Source: Solirubrobacterales bacterium | Lineage (GTDB): Bacteria > Actinomycetota > Thermoleophilia > Solirubrobacterales > Solirubrobacteraceae | Reading direction: 5' to 3' | Assembly: GCA_003244205.1 (NCBI GenBank) | Contig: QHBW01000019.1 | Location: forward strand, 1-64,000 | DNA: 64,000 bases | In this document: positions 26,321 through 34,856 of the stretch, in pieces | Layout: every line of letters begins with the position of its first letter | How positions within the stretch are numbered: the first letter of the stretch is position 1 | Made by a program: the position numbers and the translations under genes | The notes under the pieces: generated by a model | Told to the model about the DNA's origin: nothing | What the model saw: the letters and a program-made list of their open reading frames with translations, nothing else | Database searches by the model: none

Positions 26321-27304
26321 ATGCCGACGTTCTGCCGCCACAACCGCTTCCTCGCCAACTGTCCCATCTGCTCTCCGGAGACGGCCTCCGGTGGCCGCGC
26401 GAGCACAAGCGGCCCCGGGCCGGGCGCCGCGGGCTCCACGGGCGCCGAGCGTTCGACGGCTGGCGCAACAACGCTCCCGCGCGGCCGGAGCCGGCGCTTG
26501 GGGGCGAAGGACATGCGCGTGCGCCAGGTGGCGCGCAGCCCCGAGGACGGCTTCCAGTCCGGCCTCCTACCCGGCCTGCGCGCCAGCGCCGACGCTCGCA
26601 GGCTGGCCGAGGAGATCGCATTCTCCGTGGCGCGGCTCGACGAGCTCTCCCGCGATCCGCCCGGGCTCTACGGCGTGATCGCCGGCGAGCCCGACGACGA
26701 GCACGCCTTCCTGTTGGCGTTCCTGATCGCCTATCTGTCTCCGCTGGAGGATCCCGACGATCCCTGGCGGGCGATCCGCACGGCGGCGGCCAGCGATCCG
26801 CCCTCCTTGGGGGGCGCGGAGACCGGACCGCGCGGCGTGCATCGTCCAGAGAACGGAACGCGCACGCTCGGCGCCTACCTCGCCTGGGCCCAGCGATCGG
26901 GCTCGCAGTCGGCCGCCTTCTTCGGGGAGGGTGGCTGGAGCGCGGAGCGCCGCTTCGCGCGCGCTCTGGAGCGCCTCGCCCTGCCGGCCTTCCCTCGCGC
27001 CGCGCGCTTCGAGCTGCTCGTCTCCCTGGGTCGACTGGGACGCTGCGAGCTGCGCGCCGGCACGCTCGCGCTCGGCGGCGCCGACGAGACGACCATCGCA
27101 GCCAAGCGCGTGTTCGGGATCGCAGACGTGCTCTTGCTCGAGCGGCGATCCGCTGCGCTGGCCGAGGCGCTCGGCATCCCGCTCGAGGCTCTCGACTTGG
27201 CGCTCTACAACTGGGACGCGGGAGATCGTCGCGCGACGCTGGGATCGCGAGCGACGGCGTCGCCCACGCTGGTCGAGGAGCTGGCGCTGGCGCTGGGTCT
27301 GTGA
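26321..27304 (+). CDS. Conserved-looking protein with N-terminal Cys/His motif, unknown
   Basis: The 327-residue product opens with CRHNRFLANCPIC, a compact putative metal site (Cys5, His7, Cys14, Cys17). A Gly/Ala/Ser-rich linker (about 20-55) and an alpha-helical body follow. The linker separates two parts that could be independent domains. Codon usage matches neighbours. I do not recognise the family and see no catalytic motif. TAGACT at 26300-26305 lies 15 bases upstream of the ATG. Confidence 0.6.
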   Translation: MPTFCRHNRFLANCPICSPETASGGRASTSGPGPGAAGSTGAERSTAGATTLPRGRSRRLGAKDMRVRQVARSPEDGFQSGLLPGLRASADARRLAEEIAFSVARLDELSRDPPGLYGVIAGEPDDEHAFLLAFLIAYLSPLEDPDDPWRAIRTAAASDPPSLGGAETGPRGVHRPENGTRTLGAYLAWAQRSGSQSAAFFGEGGWSAERRFARALERLALPAFPRAARFELLVSLGRLGRCELRAGTLALGGADETTIAAKRVFGIADVLLLERRSAALAEALGIPLEALDLALYNWDAGDRRATLGSRATASPTLVEELALALGL

Positions 27305-27340
27305 GCTGAGGCGGTGCGGGGGCGCGCTACAACTTCGCGC

Positions 27341-27583
27341 ATGCGATTGGCGCCCATCCGCCCCGGCGACATGATCGAGGTCGACAAGCGCGGCCGACCG
27401 GTGTTCGGGATCGTCCTGGGGGTTCACGAGGACGGCAGTGTCAGCTTCCAGCCGGTCACGCGCTCCAGCTATCACCGCGCCAGCGCCCGCGAAGTGCGTC
27501 GCCACTGGAGGCGCGTCGAGCCGCGCCAGCGCCGCGAGCACGCCGAGCATCCAGGCCAGATGCTGCTCGGTGGGACCGAATAG
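27341..27583 (+). CDS. Small basic protein, unknown
   Basis: An 80-residue protein starting MRLAPIRPGDMIEVDKRGR, with a predicted small beta-barrel (strands FGIVLGV and SVSFQPV) and a basic C-terminal helix. The pattern resembles KOW/SH3-like nucleic-acid-binding folds, but that is only an impression. No Shine-Dalgarno; TACAACT lies 7 bases upstream. Confidence 0.5.
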   Translation: MRLAPIRPGDMIEVDKRGRPVFGIVLGVHEDGSVSFQPVTRSSYHRASAREVRRHWRRVEPRQRREHAEHPGQMLLGGTE

Positions 27584-27914
27584 GGGGCGACCGTTACGCG
27601 GTCGGGCGGGCCCGAGCCCCGCTCGGCGGGCGTGATCGGGGCCCCGCTCGGCGGGCGCGGCCTGAGTCTTGGTCGGCGGGCGCGGCCAGTCGGAGTCCGG
27701 CGGGGGTCGCCGCGGACCGTGCGACATCGATGAGGACGAAACGGGACGTATTTTCCCGTTTCGTCCTCAACCGCCTCCCGATCTGCGTGCGGCGGCTCGG
27801 CGCTCCGTCCGCTCGGGCGCCGCGCGCCGCGCTGCGCGGGCCGGAGCCGTCCGACCCCGGGCGTAGCTTGCTCTCGACCGAGCCGATCCTCGAAAACGGG
27901 AGCGAGCAAGCCGC
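27584..27914. other. 331-bp intergenic region with repeats and palindromes
   Basis: No credible gene. It holds GC-rich direct repeats of CGGCGGGCG units (about 27609-27685), the perfect 16-bp-arm palindrome at 27731-27769, and an 8-bp inverted repeat GCTTGCTC (27866-27873) / GAGCAAGC (27904-27911) just before the ATG at 27915, which could fold over that gene's ribosome binding region. Confidence 0.6.
27731..27769. repeat. Perfect palindrome, 16-bp arms, 7-base loop
   Basis: TGAGGACGAAACGGGA (27731-27746) is exactly complementary to 27754-27769, with CGTATTT between. It is less GC-rich than its surroundings. There is no T-run on either side, so it is not a standard intrinsic terminator. It could be a factor-assisted terminator, a REP-like element or a protein-binding site. 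Confidence 0.85.
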
Positions 27915-28370
27915 ATGTCCCTCTGCTTCATCGAGCCGCACGATGCCATCCGGGTGATCGCCGAGTCAGTGGGACGCGAGGCGCGCCGTCAGCTGCTCGG
28001 CGAACTGGTGCGGGCATGGGTGGACGAGATTCCCGAGGAAGAGCTCGCCTCCCACTACGCCAAGGCGATCGACGACCTCGATGAGCACGATCTGTCGATG
28101 CTCGCCGCGTGGCACGCATCGCTCGAGCTCGGCCATCCGGTCGCCAACAAGGAGTTCCTCGTGCAGGTGTTTCCAACGCTCGGCGACAATCGTCGGGAGG
28201 CGCTCAAGATCGCGGCGGGGTTCCGTGGAGAGGAGGCCTTCGACGCGGGCGTGGCCGAGGAGCAGGCGCTGGAGACCGTGCTCCCCTGGCTGTCTCGCGA
28301 GCGTTGCATCGGGCTGGCGGCGGAGTGCATCGAGCTGTACTGCTGGGATCGCCTGGGCTCGGAAAACTAG
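27915..28370 (+). CDS. Helical protein of unknown function
   Basis: A 151-residue, almost entirely alpha-helical acidic protein beginning MSLCFIEPHDAIRVIAESVG. There are no catalytic or binding motifs I recognise, no signal peptide and no membrane segment. Base composition and codon choice match neighbours. It converges with the HAD operon, the two stops being 26 bp apart. Confidence 0.6.
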   Translation: MSLCFIEPHDAIRVIAESVGREARRQLLGELVRAWVDEIPEEELASHYAKAIDDLDEHDLSMLAAWHASLELGHPVANKEFLVQVFPTLGDNRREALKIAAGFRGEEAFDAGVAEEQALETVLPWLSRERCIGLAAECIELYCWDRLGSEN

Positions 28371-28396
28371 ATCAGAGAAGTCGAGCCGCGCTGGGT

Positions 28397-29047
28397 TCAC
28401 GGTCCGCCTGCGACTGCGCCCAGCGCCGCCTCGAGCTCGCCGATCGCCTGGGCATTGTCGCGAAACCACACGGTCGCCATGCCGTGCTCGGCTGCCTGCT
28501 GACAGTTGATCTCGAAGTCGTCGATGAAGACGCACTGCTCGCCGCGCAGACCAAGCCGATCGAGCGTGAGGGCATAGATCTCGGGCTCCGGCTTGCGCGT
28601 TCCAACGAAGGCCGAGTCGACGACCAGCTCGAAGATCTCGTCCACCGGGAGCATGGCGCGCCAGCGCGCCTCCCACTCGCGCACGTTGTTCGTGCACAGG
28701 GCCATCCGCAGCCCGCGCTGACGCAGCTCGGCCATGTAGTCGATCAGCTCCTGGTTGGGGGCCAGTCGAGTGCCGAATCCCTGCGCAAAGGAGTCCAGGC
28801 GGACGTCGCGCCCGAGCTCCTCGCGCAGCCCGACCTCCAGTGAGCCGAGGAACTGCGTCTCGGTGATGCGTCCCTTCTCCAGCTCGAAAAGTGGATGCAC
28901 GCCGTCTCGCTCGACAGCTGCCGCCATCGCGCTGCCGAGCGCCTGCAGCGGGATGCCGTGCTCCTGCTGGAAGGCGAGGAACGCCGTCTCGAGCGGTGTT
29001 GTGAGCACGCCGCCGAAGTCGGAGATCACGGCCACGATCTCGCTCAC
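28397..29047 (-). CDS. HAD-superfamily hydrolase (subfamily IA)
   Basis: The 216-residue product has the HAD motifs: nucleophile Asp10 in SDFGGVL, Thr in CTNN, the lysine of RKPEPEIY and the metal-binding FIDDFE. In DFGGV the usual second acid is glycine, as in the haloacid-dehalogenase/epoxide-hydrolase N-terminal branch. It may therefore be a phosphatase of atypical mechanism. The GTG start overlaps the upstream gene's stop (GTGA), making it the third gene of an operon with the FxsA and CrtC-like genes. Confidence 0.85.
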   Translation of the reverse strand: MSEIVAVISDFGGVLTTPLETAFLAFQQEHGIPLQALGSAMAAAVERDGVHPLFELEKGRITETQFLGSLEVGLREELGRDVRLDSFAQGFGTRLAPNQELIDYMAELRQRGLRMALCTNNVREWEARWRAMLPVDEIFELVVDSAFVGTRKPEPEIYALTLDRLGLRGEQCVFIDDFEINCQQAAEHGMATVWFRDNAQAIGELEAALGAVAGGP

Positions 29048-29940
29048 GCGGTAGCGGGCCTCAGCAGCGTGTACGGACCGGCGCCGCCATGTCCCTCCAT
29101 TGTCCATGCCATGAAGGCCACGTCGAGGCGAGCCCCGCCGAGCGGCAGCGAGGTCCCGCACAGCGCTTGTCCGGCCGCGCGTCGGGGGAACTCGTCCTCT
29201 TCGCCGACCCAGAGCTCGAGTCCCGCGCGCCGTTGAAGACACTCGGCGTCATAGGTGGTCGACAGTCGCGGCTCGTGTACCGGTCGCGGTGTGCCCGCCT
29301 GGGCATCCAACAGCCAGGCCGACAACGTTTCGGCGTCGTGATGTTCGGCGCCGGCCGGGCGCAGCGCGCTCACTCCGGCCGCGAGGTCCTCGGCGAACCA
29401 CGCCGCCACCGAGCGCGTGAGCGCGATCTCGGTGTAGCTCATCGATCCCCATTCATGTCCGCGCTGGCCGAGGCAATCGATCTCGCGATCGACACCCGAG
29501 ACGCTGGCGCGTCCCGTCACCCGGCAGACCTGCTCGTAGCCGTTCATCCCGCCGCGCGCGGTCGCATCGAGCTCCGCTGGATCGCAGAGCGCCTCGAAGC
29601 CCAGCTCGAGCCGGTGCTCGCCGTGGGACAGCGCCAGCGTCCAGCGGGCGAGCGGCTCGACCACCCGCGCGCTCACGCGTTCGTGGGAGAAGACGGTGTC
29701 GGCGTCGCGCGCCGCGCCAGTCGCCCGCGCTGCGCGCGCCGCCTGCACGATCGCCAGCTCGCCGTCGGCGAACAGGACCGCCAGCGTGGCGCCCTCGCTG
29801 CCACCATCAGCCGCGCTCACGGATCCCACCCGCACAAGTCCGAAGACATTCGCGTCCATGTCCGCGAAGCAGAACGCCACCGCATCGTTATTGCCGGCGG
29901 GCTGCTCTGAACGCGGCTCCTCGTCAGCCTCGGTGATCAC
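29044..29940 (-). CDS. CrtC/AttH-like lipocalin-fold protein (putative)
   Basis: A 298-residue, beta-rich protein with the phrase GQRGHEWGSMSY, resembling the GHxWG motif of hydroxyneurosporene synthase/AttH-like proteins. Such proteins hydrate or bind isoprenoid or lipid-like ligands. There is no signal peptide. It overlaps both neighbours by four bases (start GTG at 29940 inside the FxsA stop, stop inside the HAD start), so the three are translationally coupled. The family assignment is tentative. Confidence 0.6.
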   Translation of the reverse strand: MITEADEEPRSEQPAGNNDAVAFCFADMDANVFGLVRVGSVSAADGGSEGATLAVLFADGELAIVQAARAARATGAARDADTVFSHERVSARVVEPLARWTLALSHGEHRLELGFEALCDPAELDATARGGMNGYEQVCRVTGRASVSGVDREIDCLGQRGHEWGSMSYTEIALTRSVAAWFAEDLAAGVSALRPAGAEHHDAETLSAWLLDAQAGTPRPVHEPRLSTTYDAECLQRRAGLELWVGEEDEFPRRAAGQALCGTSLPLGGARLDVAFMAWTMEGHGGAGPYTLLRPATA

Positions 29941-30413
29941 TGGCGCAGATGGGGCCGATCGGCATCGACCGCCGTCCCCTCGACGTCGTAGGACTGGCTC
30001 GCAGGCGGGTGGCCGTCAGGTCGGCTGCCACGAGCGTCCCAGCTGGCGACGACGAGGCGGCGGCTCAGGCGACGTGACAGCGCGCGTCGCACCAGGGCGC
30101 GGCTGGGCGGCAGGATCAGCACGAGGCCGGCGATGTCGGTGAGAAAGCCTGGCGTGAAGAGGAAGACGCCGCCGGCGATCACGAGCGCTCCGTCGAGGAC
30201 CTCGCGGGTGGGTAGTCGTCGCGCTTGCACCGCTAGGCGAAAGCGCCGCCATGCGGCCCGTCCCTGCTGGCGGACGACGATCGAGCCCAGCACAGCGTCG
30301 AGGATCAGCAGCGCGACTGTTGGCCATGCGCCGATCGCCTCGCCGACCTTGATGATCACGAATATCTCCGCGGCGGGGACCACGATGAAGGCGAGCAGCA
30401 GGAGCGCGAACAT
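29937..30413 (-). CDS. fxsA: FxsA-family membrane protein
   Basis: A 158-residue protein with the FxsA layout: an N-terminal hydrophobic segment ending EIFVIIKVG, the signature VLGSIVVRQQG, and FLFTPGFLTDIAGLVLILP. It is a cytoplasmic membrane protein; the E. coli member overcomes F-plasmid exclusion of phage T7, but the cellular role is unclear. On the minus strand TAGCCT (30427-30422) lies 8 bases from the ATG, opposite TAGACT for the plus-strand gene at 30459. Confidence 0.85.
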   Translation of the reverse strand: MFALLLLAFIVVPAAEIFVIIKVGEAIGAWPTVALLILDAVLGSIVVRQQGRAAWRRFRLAVQARRLPTREVLDGALVIAGGVFLFTPGFLTDIAGLVLILPPSRALVRRALSRRLSRRLVVASWDARGSRPDGHPPASQSYDVEGTAVDADRPHLRQ

Positions 30414-30458
30414 CGATCGACAGGCTAGTGGCCCTCGCCGGTAGACTGAGAACGCGCG

Positions 30459-30755
30459 ATGGTCACCGAGGACGCAGTCACCGACGCGCTCGCGAACGTG
30501 ATCGACCCCGAGCTCGGTCTCGACTTCGTCGAGCTGGGCTTGGTCTACGAGGTTGCCATCGAGGGTGGCCGCGTCGACATCACCTTCACGCTGACGACGC
30601 CGGCTTGTCCCATCGGCCCCCAGGTTTCAGAGCAGATGCAGGAGTTCGTCGGCGAGATCGAGGGTGTCGAGGAGGTCGTCCCGCACATGGTCTTCTCACC
30701 GCCCTGGTCGCCCGAGCGGATGAGCGAGGACGCGAAGTTCGCGCTTGGCTTTTGA
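30459..30755 (+). CDS. MIP18/SufT-like iron-sulfur assembly protein (DUF59)
   Basis: A 98-residue DUF59 protein: VIDPELGLDFVELGLVYEV and the Cys-containing TTPACPIGPQ motif are characteristic. Members (SufT, PaaD, MIP18) help mature Fe-S proteins. It stands alone, away from the sufS gene at 40487. TAGACT at 30442-30447 is 11 bases before the ATG. Confidence 0.88.
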   Translation: MVTEDAVTDALANVIDPELGLDFVELGLVYEVAIEGGRVDITFTLTTPACPIGPQVSEQMQEFVGEIEGVEEVVPHMVFSPPWSPERMSEDAKFALGF

Positions 30756-30768
30756 GCGTGCGCCTTGA

Positions 30769-32358
30769 TCACGATGCGTCGTTGCCGCCGCTCTGACCGC
30801 GGCCGGCTGAGCTGACGGAGCTGCGCTTGGAGCTCGATCCGCTGCGCCCAGCGCGCGAACCCCCGGCGCCATCGCCGGCGGCTTCGCGCGCGGCGGCCCG
30901 GCGCTTGCGCTGCGCTGCACGTGCCGCCGTCGAGCGCGAGGGGCGCGCGGGCTTGTTGGCGTCCTTACGGGCGATGCGCAGCAGCGCCGTCAGCGAGCGC
31001 TCGATCCCGTCGGCGATCAGCTCGAGGTCCGGCAACGTGTCGTAGTCGGCGAGCAGTCCGAAGTTGAGCTTGCCGTTGTAGGACATGATCGCGATCGCAA
31101 GCGCATGGTTCTCGGGCAGGAAGGCCACGGGGAAGACGTCCTCCAGCTCGCGGCCGAGCACATAGAGGGGGAATTGCGGCCCGGGCACGTTCGTGACGAT
31201 CAGGTTGAAGAGCCGTGTGGAGAAGTTCAGCCGCGATGCCTGGGCAAGGATCGTCGGCGGGGCGAAGTTCTGCACGCCGGCGAGCACCTCGGCGCCGACC
31301 GCTTGCTTGGACTCCTTGAGGCCGTCCATCGCCTGCTTGACCAAGCGCAGGCGTGTCACCGGGTCCTTGACGTAGACGGGCAGTGGCCCGCGCATCGCGG
31401 CGAGCTGGTTGCCGAGCTGGTTGCGCTGGTCCTGGGGGCGGATCGACACCGGCACCAGCGCTCTCAGCTCCAAGCCCTCGGTGCGAATGCCGCGTGCGCG
31501 CAGGAAGTCGCCCAGAGAGCCCGCGACGACCGCGAGCACGACGTCGTTGAGCGTGCAGCCGAAGGCGTCCTTGACCTCCTTGTAGTCGCTCAGCGCGCCG
31601 CGTACGACCGTGTAGCGTCGGTGCGGGCCGATCTCGACGTTGAACGGCGTCTCCGGTGCGGGGTTGAGCCCGGCCCAGACGATCTCGCCCACCCCCTCGG
31701 CGGCCTCGCGAGCCTTCTCGACCGCGGTAGCGGGACGGCCGGCCGCGGTGAGCGCCTTGCCCGCGAGGCCGACCGAAGCGCGCACCATGCCCTTGACGCC
31801 CGCGGCGACCAGCTCGGCGCTGCTCGGCTCGGGCGCCGGCTCCCACGCGATGTCGGGGGACTCGACGGCCTGTGGCTCTCTTGACACGTCAAAGATCACC
31901 TGGGCGACATCGACTCCCGCGATGCCGTCGACGAGCGCGTGGTGGGTCTTGGTGATCAGCGCGAAACGGTCGCCGGTGAGACCCTCGATCAGCCACATCT
32001 CCCAGAGCGGCTTGGACCTGTCGAGTCGCTGGGAGAAGATCCGGGCTGCCAGGATCAACAGCTGTGGCTCATCGCCCGGCGCCGGCAGCGCCGTGTGGCG
32101 GACGTGGTATTCGAGATTGAAGTTGGGGTCATCGGCCCACAGCGGTCGTCCGGTCTCCAGCGGCGGGTGGGCGAGCCTCTGGCGATAACGCGGCACCAGG
32201 TGCAGGCGAGCGCGCAAGGAGTCCGCAAAAGCCTCATAGGGCGGCGCCGGTCCCTCGAAGATCGTGAGGGCACCCACGTGCATGTGTGAGTTGGTGCCTT
32301 CCTGATGAAGGAAGGACGCGTCGATGGCGCTCAACCTGTCGAGATGCCGCTGGGCCAT
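30769..32358 (-). CDS. Wax ester synthase / diacylglycerol acyltransferase (WS/DGAT)
   Basis: A 529-residue bifunctional acyltransferase with the catalytic HHxxxDG motif at His139-His140-Ala-Leu-Val-Asp144-Gly145 and the usual opening LSAIDASFLHQE. The C-terminal 60 residues are a basic Lys/Arg/Ser/Gly tail. It would esterify acyl-CoA with diacylglycerol or fatty alcohols to make storage lipid. A good Shine-Dalgarno (GGAGGAG) precedes the ATG. The acyl-CoA dehydrogenase at 33531 suggests a lipid-metabolism neighbourhood. Confidence 0.93.
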   Translation of the reverse strand: MAQRHLDRLSAIDASFLHQEGTNSHMHVGALTIFEGPAPPYEAFADSLRARLHLVPRYRQRLAHPPLETGRPLWADDPNFNLEYHVRHTALPAPGDEPQLLILAARIFSQRLDRSKPLWEMWLIEGLTGDRFALITKTHHALVDGIAGVDVAQVIFDVSREPQAVESPDIAWEPAPEPSSAELVAAGVKGMVRASVGLAGKALTAAGRPATAVEKAREAAEGVGEIVWAGLNPAPETPFNVEIGPHRRYTVVRGALSDYKEVKDAFGCTLNDVVLAVVAGSLGDFLRARGIRTEGLELRALVPVSIRPQDQRNQLGNQLAAMRGPLPVYVKDPVTRLRLVKQAMDGLKESKQAVGAEVLAGVQNFAPPTILAQASRLNFSTRLFNLIVTNVPGPQFPLYVLGRELEDVFPVAFLPENHALAIAIMSYNGKLNFGLLADYDTLPDLELIADGIERSLTALLRIARKDANKPARPSRSTAARAAQRKRRAAAREAAGDGAGGSRAGRSGSSSKRSSVSSAGRGQSGGNDAS

Positions 32359-32405
32359 CCGTCTCCTCCGATGCGCTTGCCTCTGCCGAGTCGCAAGCCT
32401 AGCTC

Positions 32406-32433
32406 GCCCGGCCTCCTAGAGGGAGTGCCGGGC
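32406..32433. promoter_or_regulatory. Strong hairpin between WS/DGAT and glycosyltransferase genes
   Basis: GCCCGGC (32406-32412) pairs with GCCGGGC (32427-32433), and the inner CTCC with GGAG, around a short loop with one bulged T. It lies in the divergent intergenic region and may act as an operator or leader hairpin for either gene. Confidence 0.4.
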
Positions 32434-32466
32434 TCGCGGGCGTGCTGCCGCGCTGTTCCAGGCAAG

Positions 32467-33519
32467 ATGCTCGCCATGCTGCAACGCTCGCCATCCGTGG
32501 CGCGCCGTCCACGAGTGCTGTATGTGACGAGCCGCCGCGCCAGCTTCATCCAGCTGGACAGAGACCTGCTCGTCGAGCGATACGAGGTGCGCGAGCACCA
32601 CCAGCCCGGACGTCTCGCCAACCCGCTCGCTGTCTTGGCGGCGGTTCGCGCCAGCGACGTGGTCGTCGGCTGGTGGGCGTCATGGCACACGCTCCTGCCG
32701 TTCGCCTTCGCTTGGCTGCTGAGACGACAGTCGTTGCTGATCGTGGGTGGCTTCGACATTGCTTGCGAGCGCGACATCGGCTACGGCTATCAGGTGGGCG
32801 GCGTGGCCCGTTGGGCCAGCCGCTGGATCATGCGGCGTGCCTCCGCGCTGATGACGAACTCCGAGTTCTCACGCGAGGAGTTCGCGCGCAACACCGGGCT
32901 GCCGGGATCCCGCGTGACCGTCGTGCACCACGGCGTGCCCGATGTCTTCGCCGACGATGGCGCCCGCGGCCAGCGCAGCGATCCGCCTCTCATCCTCACC
33001 GTCGGCAACGTCGACGCTGCCAATCTCGAGCGCAAGGGGCTGCGATTGTTTGTCGAGACCGCCACGCTCGTCCCCGAAGCGCGCTTCCTGCTCGTGGGGC
33101 GCGTGCTCGATGCAGCCGGCGAGGCGCTGCGCAGCGCGGCGCCAGAGAATGCCTCGCTCAGCGGCTGGATCGCTGACGACGAGCTCCGGCGCCACTATCG
33201 GGAGGCGTCGGTCTATCTGCAGCCATCACGCCACGAGGGCTTCGGCGTATCGGTCGCCGAGGCCATGCTCGCGCAGTGCGTGGCGGTGGTGACCCGTGCT
33301 GGCGCCTTGCCCGAGGTTGTCGGAGACACCGGCGTCGTGCTGGCGGACGCCCGGCCGGCGACGGTCGCGGCCGGGATCAGACGCGGACTCGAGCTCGCTG
33401 AGGCTGGCGCCGGAGCGCGCGCCCGCGAGCATGTGCTAGCCAAGTTCCCCGTGCAGCGCCGACGCGAGGGGCTCTGGCGGCTGGTCGATGCGCTGCTCGA
33501 GCGCGAGCCCGCGGGGTAG
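32467..33519 (+). CDS. Glycosyltransferase, GT4 family
   Basis: A 350-residue GT-B glycosyltransferase. The N-terminal Rossmann half contains VVHHGV. The C-terminal donor-binding half contains TVGNV near the hinge, the E-x7-E motif in SRHEGFGVSVAEAML, and GALPEVVGDTG. It transfers a sugar from a nucleotide donor; the acceptor is unknown. ATG 32467 or 32476 both fit; neither has a Shine-Dalgarno. Confidence 0.85.
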   Translation: MLAMLQRSPSVARRPRVLYVTSRRASFIQLDRDLLVERYEVREHHQPGRLANPLAVLAAVRASDVVVGWWASWHTLLPFAFAWLLRRQSLLIVGGFDIACERDIGYGYQVGGVARWASRWIMRRASALMTNSEFSREEFARNTGLPGSRVTVVHHGVPDVFADDGARGQRSDPPLILTVGNVDAANLERKGLRLFVETATLVPEARFLLVGRVLDAAGEALRSAAPENASLSGWIADDELRRHYREASVYLQPSRHEGFGVSVAEAMLAQCVAVVTRAGALPEVVGDTGVVLADARPATVAAGIRRGLELAEAGAGARAREHVLAKFPVQRRREGLWRLVDALLEREPAG

Positions 33520-33530
33520 GATGGCCGTCA

Positions 33531-34823
33531 GTGGCCTGGGATTTCTCCACCGAGCCGGAGTTTGAAGCGCAGCTCGAGTGGATGCGCGAGTTCGTGCGCG
33601 AGGAGATCTGGCCGCTGGAGACGCTGCGGCTCGAGTACGACCAGATCCGGCGAGCCTTCGAGCCGCTGCAACAGGAGGTGAAGGAGCGCGGACTGTGGGC
33701 CGCGCACCTGGACCCGGAGCTGGGTGGCCAGGGCTTCGGCCAGGTCAAGCTCGGCCTCATGCACGAGATCCTCGGCAGCTCGCTGCTGGCGCCCTTCGCG
33801 TTCGGCAACCAGGCGCCGGACTCCGGCAACTCGGAGATCCTCGCGCTCGCCGGAAGCGCCGAGCAGAAGGAGCGCTACCTGCACCCGCTGCTGGCCGGGG
33901 ACCTGCACTCGGCCTTCTCAATGACCGAGCCCAACGCCGGCGCCGATCCGACGCTGTTGCAGACGCGCGCCGTCAGGGACGGCGACGGCTGGGTGATCAA
34001 CGGGCACAAGTGGTTCTCATCCAACGCCTCGATCGCCGACTTCCTGATCGTCATGGCGGTCACCGATCCCGACGCGCGCGCCCACCAGCGCGCCTCGATG
34101 TTCATCGTCCCGACCGACACCCCTGGGGTCAACATCCTGCGCGATGTACCCACGATGGAGCATCCCGACCAGGAGTTCGGCAAGTTCGGCGGGCACGCCG
34201 AGATCCTTTACGAGGACGTGCGCATCCCCGCCGAGGCGATCCTCGGTGGCGAGGGCACCGGGTTCCTGCTGGCCCAGGCGCGGCTCGGCCCTGGGCGCAT
34301 CCATCACTGCATGCGCTGGCTGGGCGTCTCTCGGCGAGCCTTCGACATGCTCTGCGAGCGTTCGCTGTACCGTTATGCGTTCGGCTCCACGCTCGCCGAG
34401 AAGCAGACGGTGCAGAACTGGATCGCTGACTCCGCGGCGGAGATGCAGGCGGCGAGGTTGATGACCCTGCACGCGGCCTGGGTAATCGACACCCAAGGCG
34501 TGCGCGCGGCGCGCACCGAGATCTCGCTGATCAAGTTTTACGGCGCCAAGGTGCTGCACGACGTGATCGACCGCGCGCTGCAGGCGCACGGCTCGCTCGG
34601 TTACTCCACCGACCTCCCGCTCGAGCAGATGTATCGCTTCGCGCGCGGGGCACGTTTCTACGATGGGCCCGACGAGGTCCACCGTCAGAGCGTCGCCCGC
34701 CAGGTCCTGCGCGGCTACGAGGCGCCCGCGGACGGTGTCCCAAGCGAGCACGTTCCCACCCGGCGCCGGGCCGCGCAGGAGAAGTTCGCGCACCTACTCG
34801 AGGCCGTGACCTCCAACGACTGA
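33531..34823 (+). CDS. Acyl-CoA dehydrogenase
   Basis: A 430-residue FAD-dependent acyl-CoA dehydrogenase. The N-terminal helical domain, the FAD/substrate segment (FSMTEPNAGADPTLL, then VINGHKWFSS) and the C-terminal helical domain with the Q-x2-ahGS-like QAHGSLGYSTD are all present. The length and C-terminal form resemble the fungal-type/ACAD11-like branch. It starts with GTG eight bases after TAGGAT (33517-33522), which itself overlaps the stop of the glycosyltransferase gene. Confidence 0.92.
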   Translation: MAWDFSTEPEFEAQLEWMREFVREEIWPLETLRLEYDQIRRAFEPLQQEVKERGLWAAHLDPELGGQGFGQVKLGLMHEILGSSLLAPFAFGNQAPDSGNSEILALAGSAEQKERYLHPLLAGDLHSAFSMTEPNAGADPTLLQTRAVRDGDGWVINGHKWFSSNASIADFLIVMAVTDPDARAHQRASMFIVPTDTPGVNILRDVPTMEHPDQEFGKFGGHAEILYEDVRIPAEAILGGEGTGFLLAQARLGPGRIHHCMRWLGVSRRAFDMLCERSLYRYAFGSTLAEKQTVQNWIADSAAEMQAARLMTLHAAWVIDTQGVRAARTEISLIKFYGAKVLHDVIDRALQAHGSLGYSTDLPLEQMYRFARGARFYDGPDEVHRQSVARQVLRGYEAPADGVPSEHVPTRRRAAQEKFAHLLEAVTSND

Positions 34824-34856
34824 TCCCACGCTCGCGGCGCGGGCATCGGCAAGGCG

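Noticed and set aside
33521-33530. ATG ten bases upstream of the acyl-CoA dehydrogenase start
   Set aside because: It is out of frame with the dehydrogenase and overlaps the TAGGAT promoter-like hexamer.
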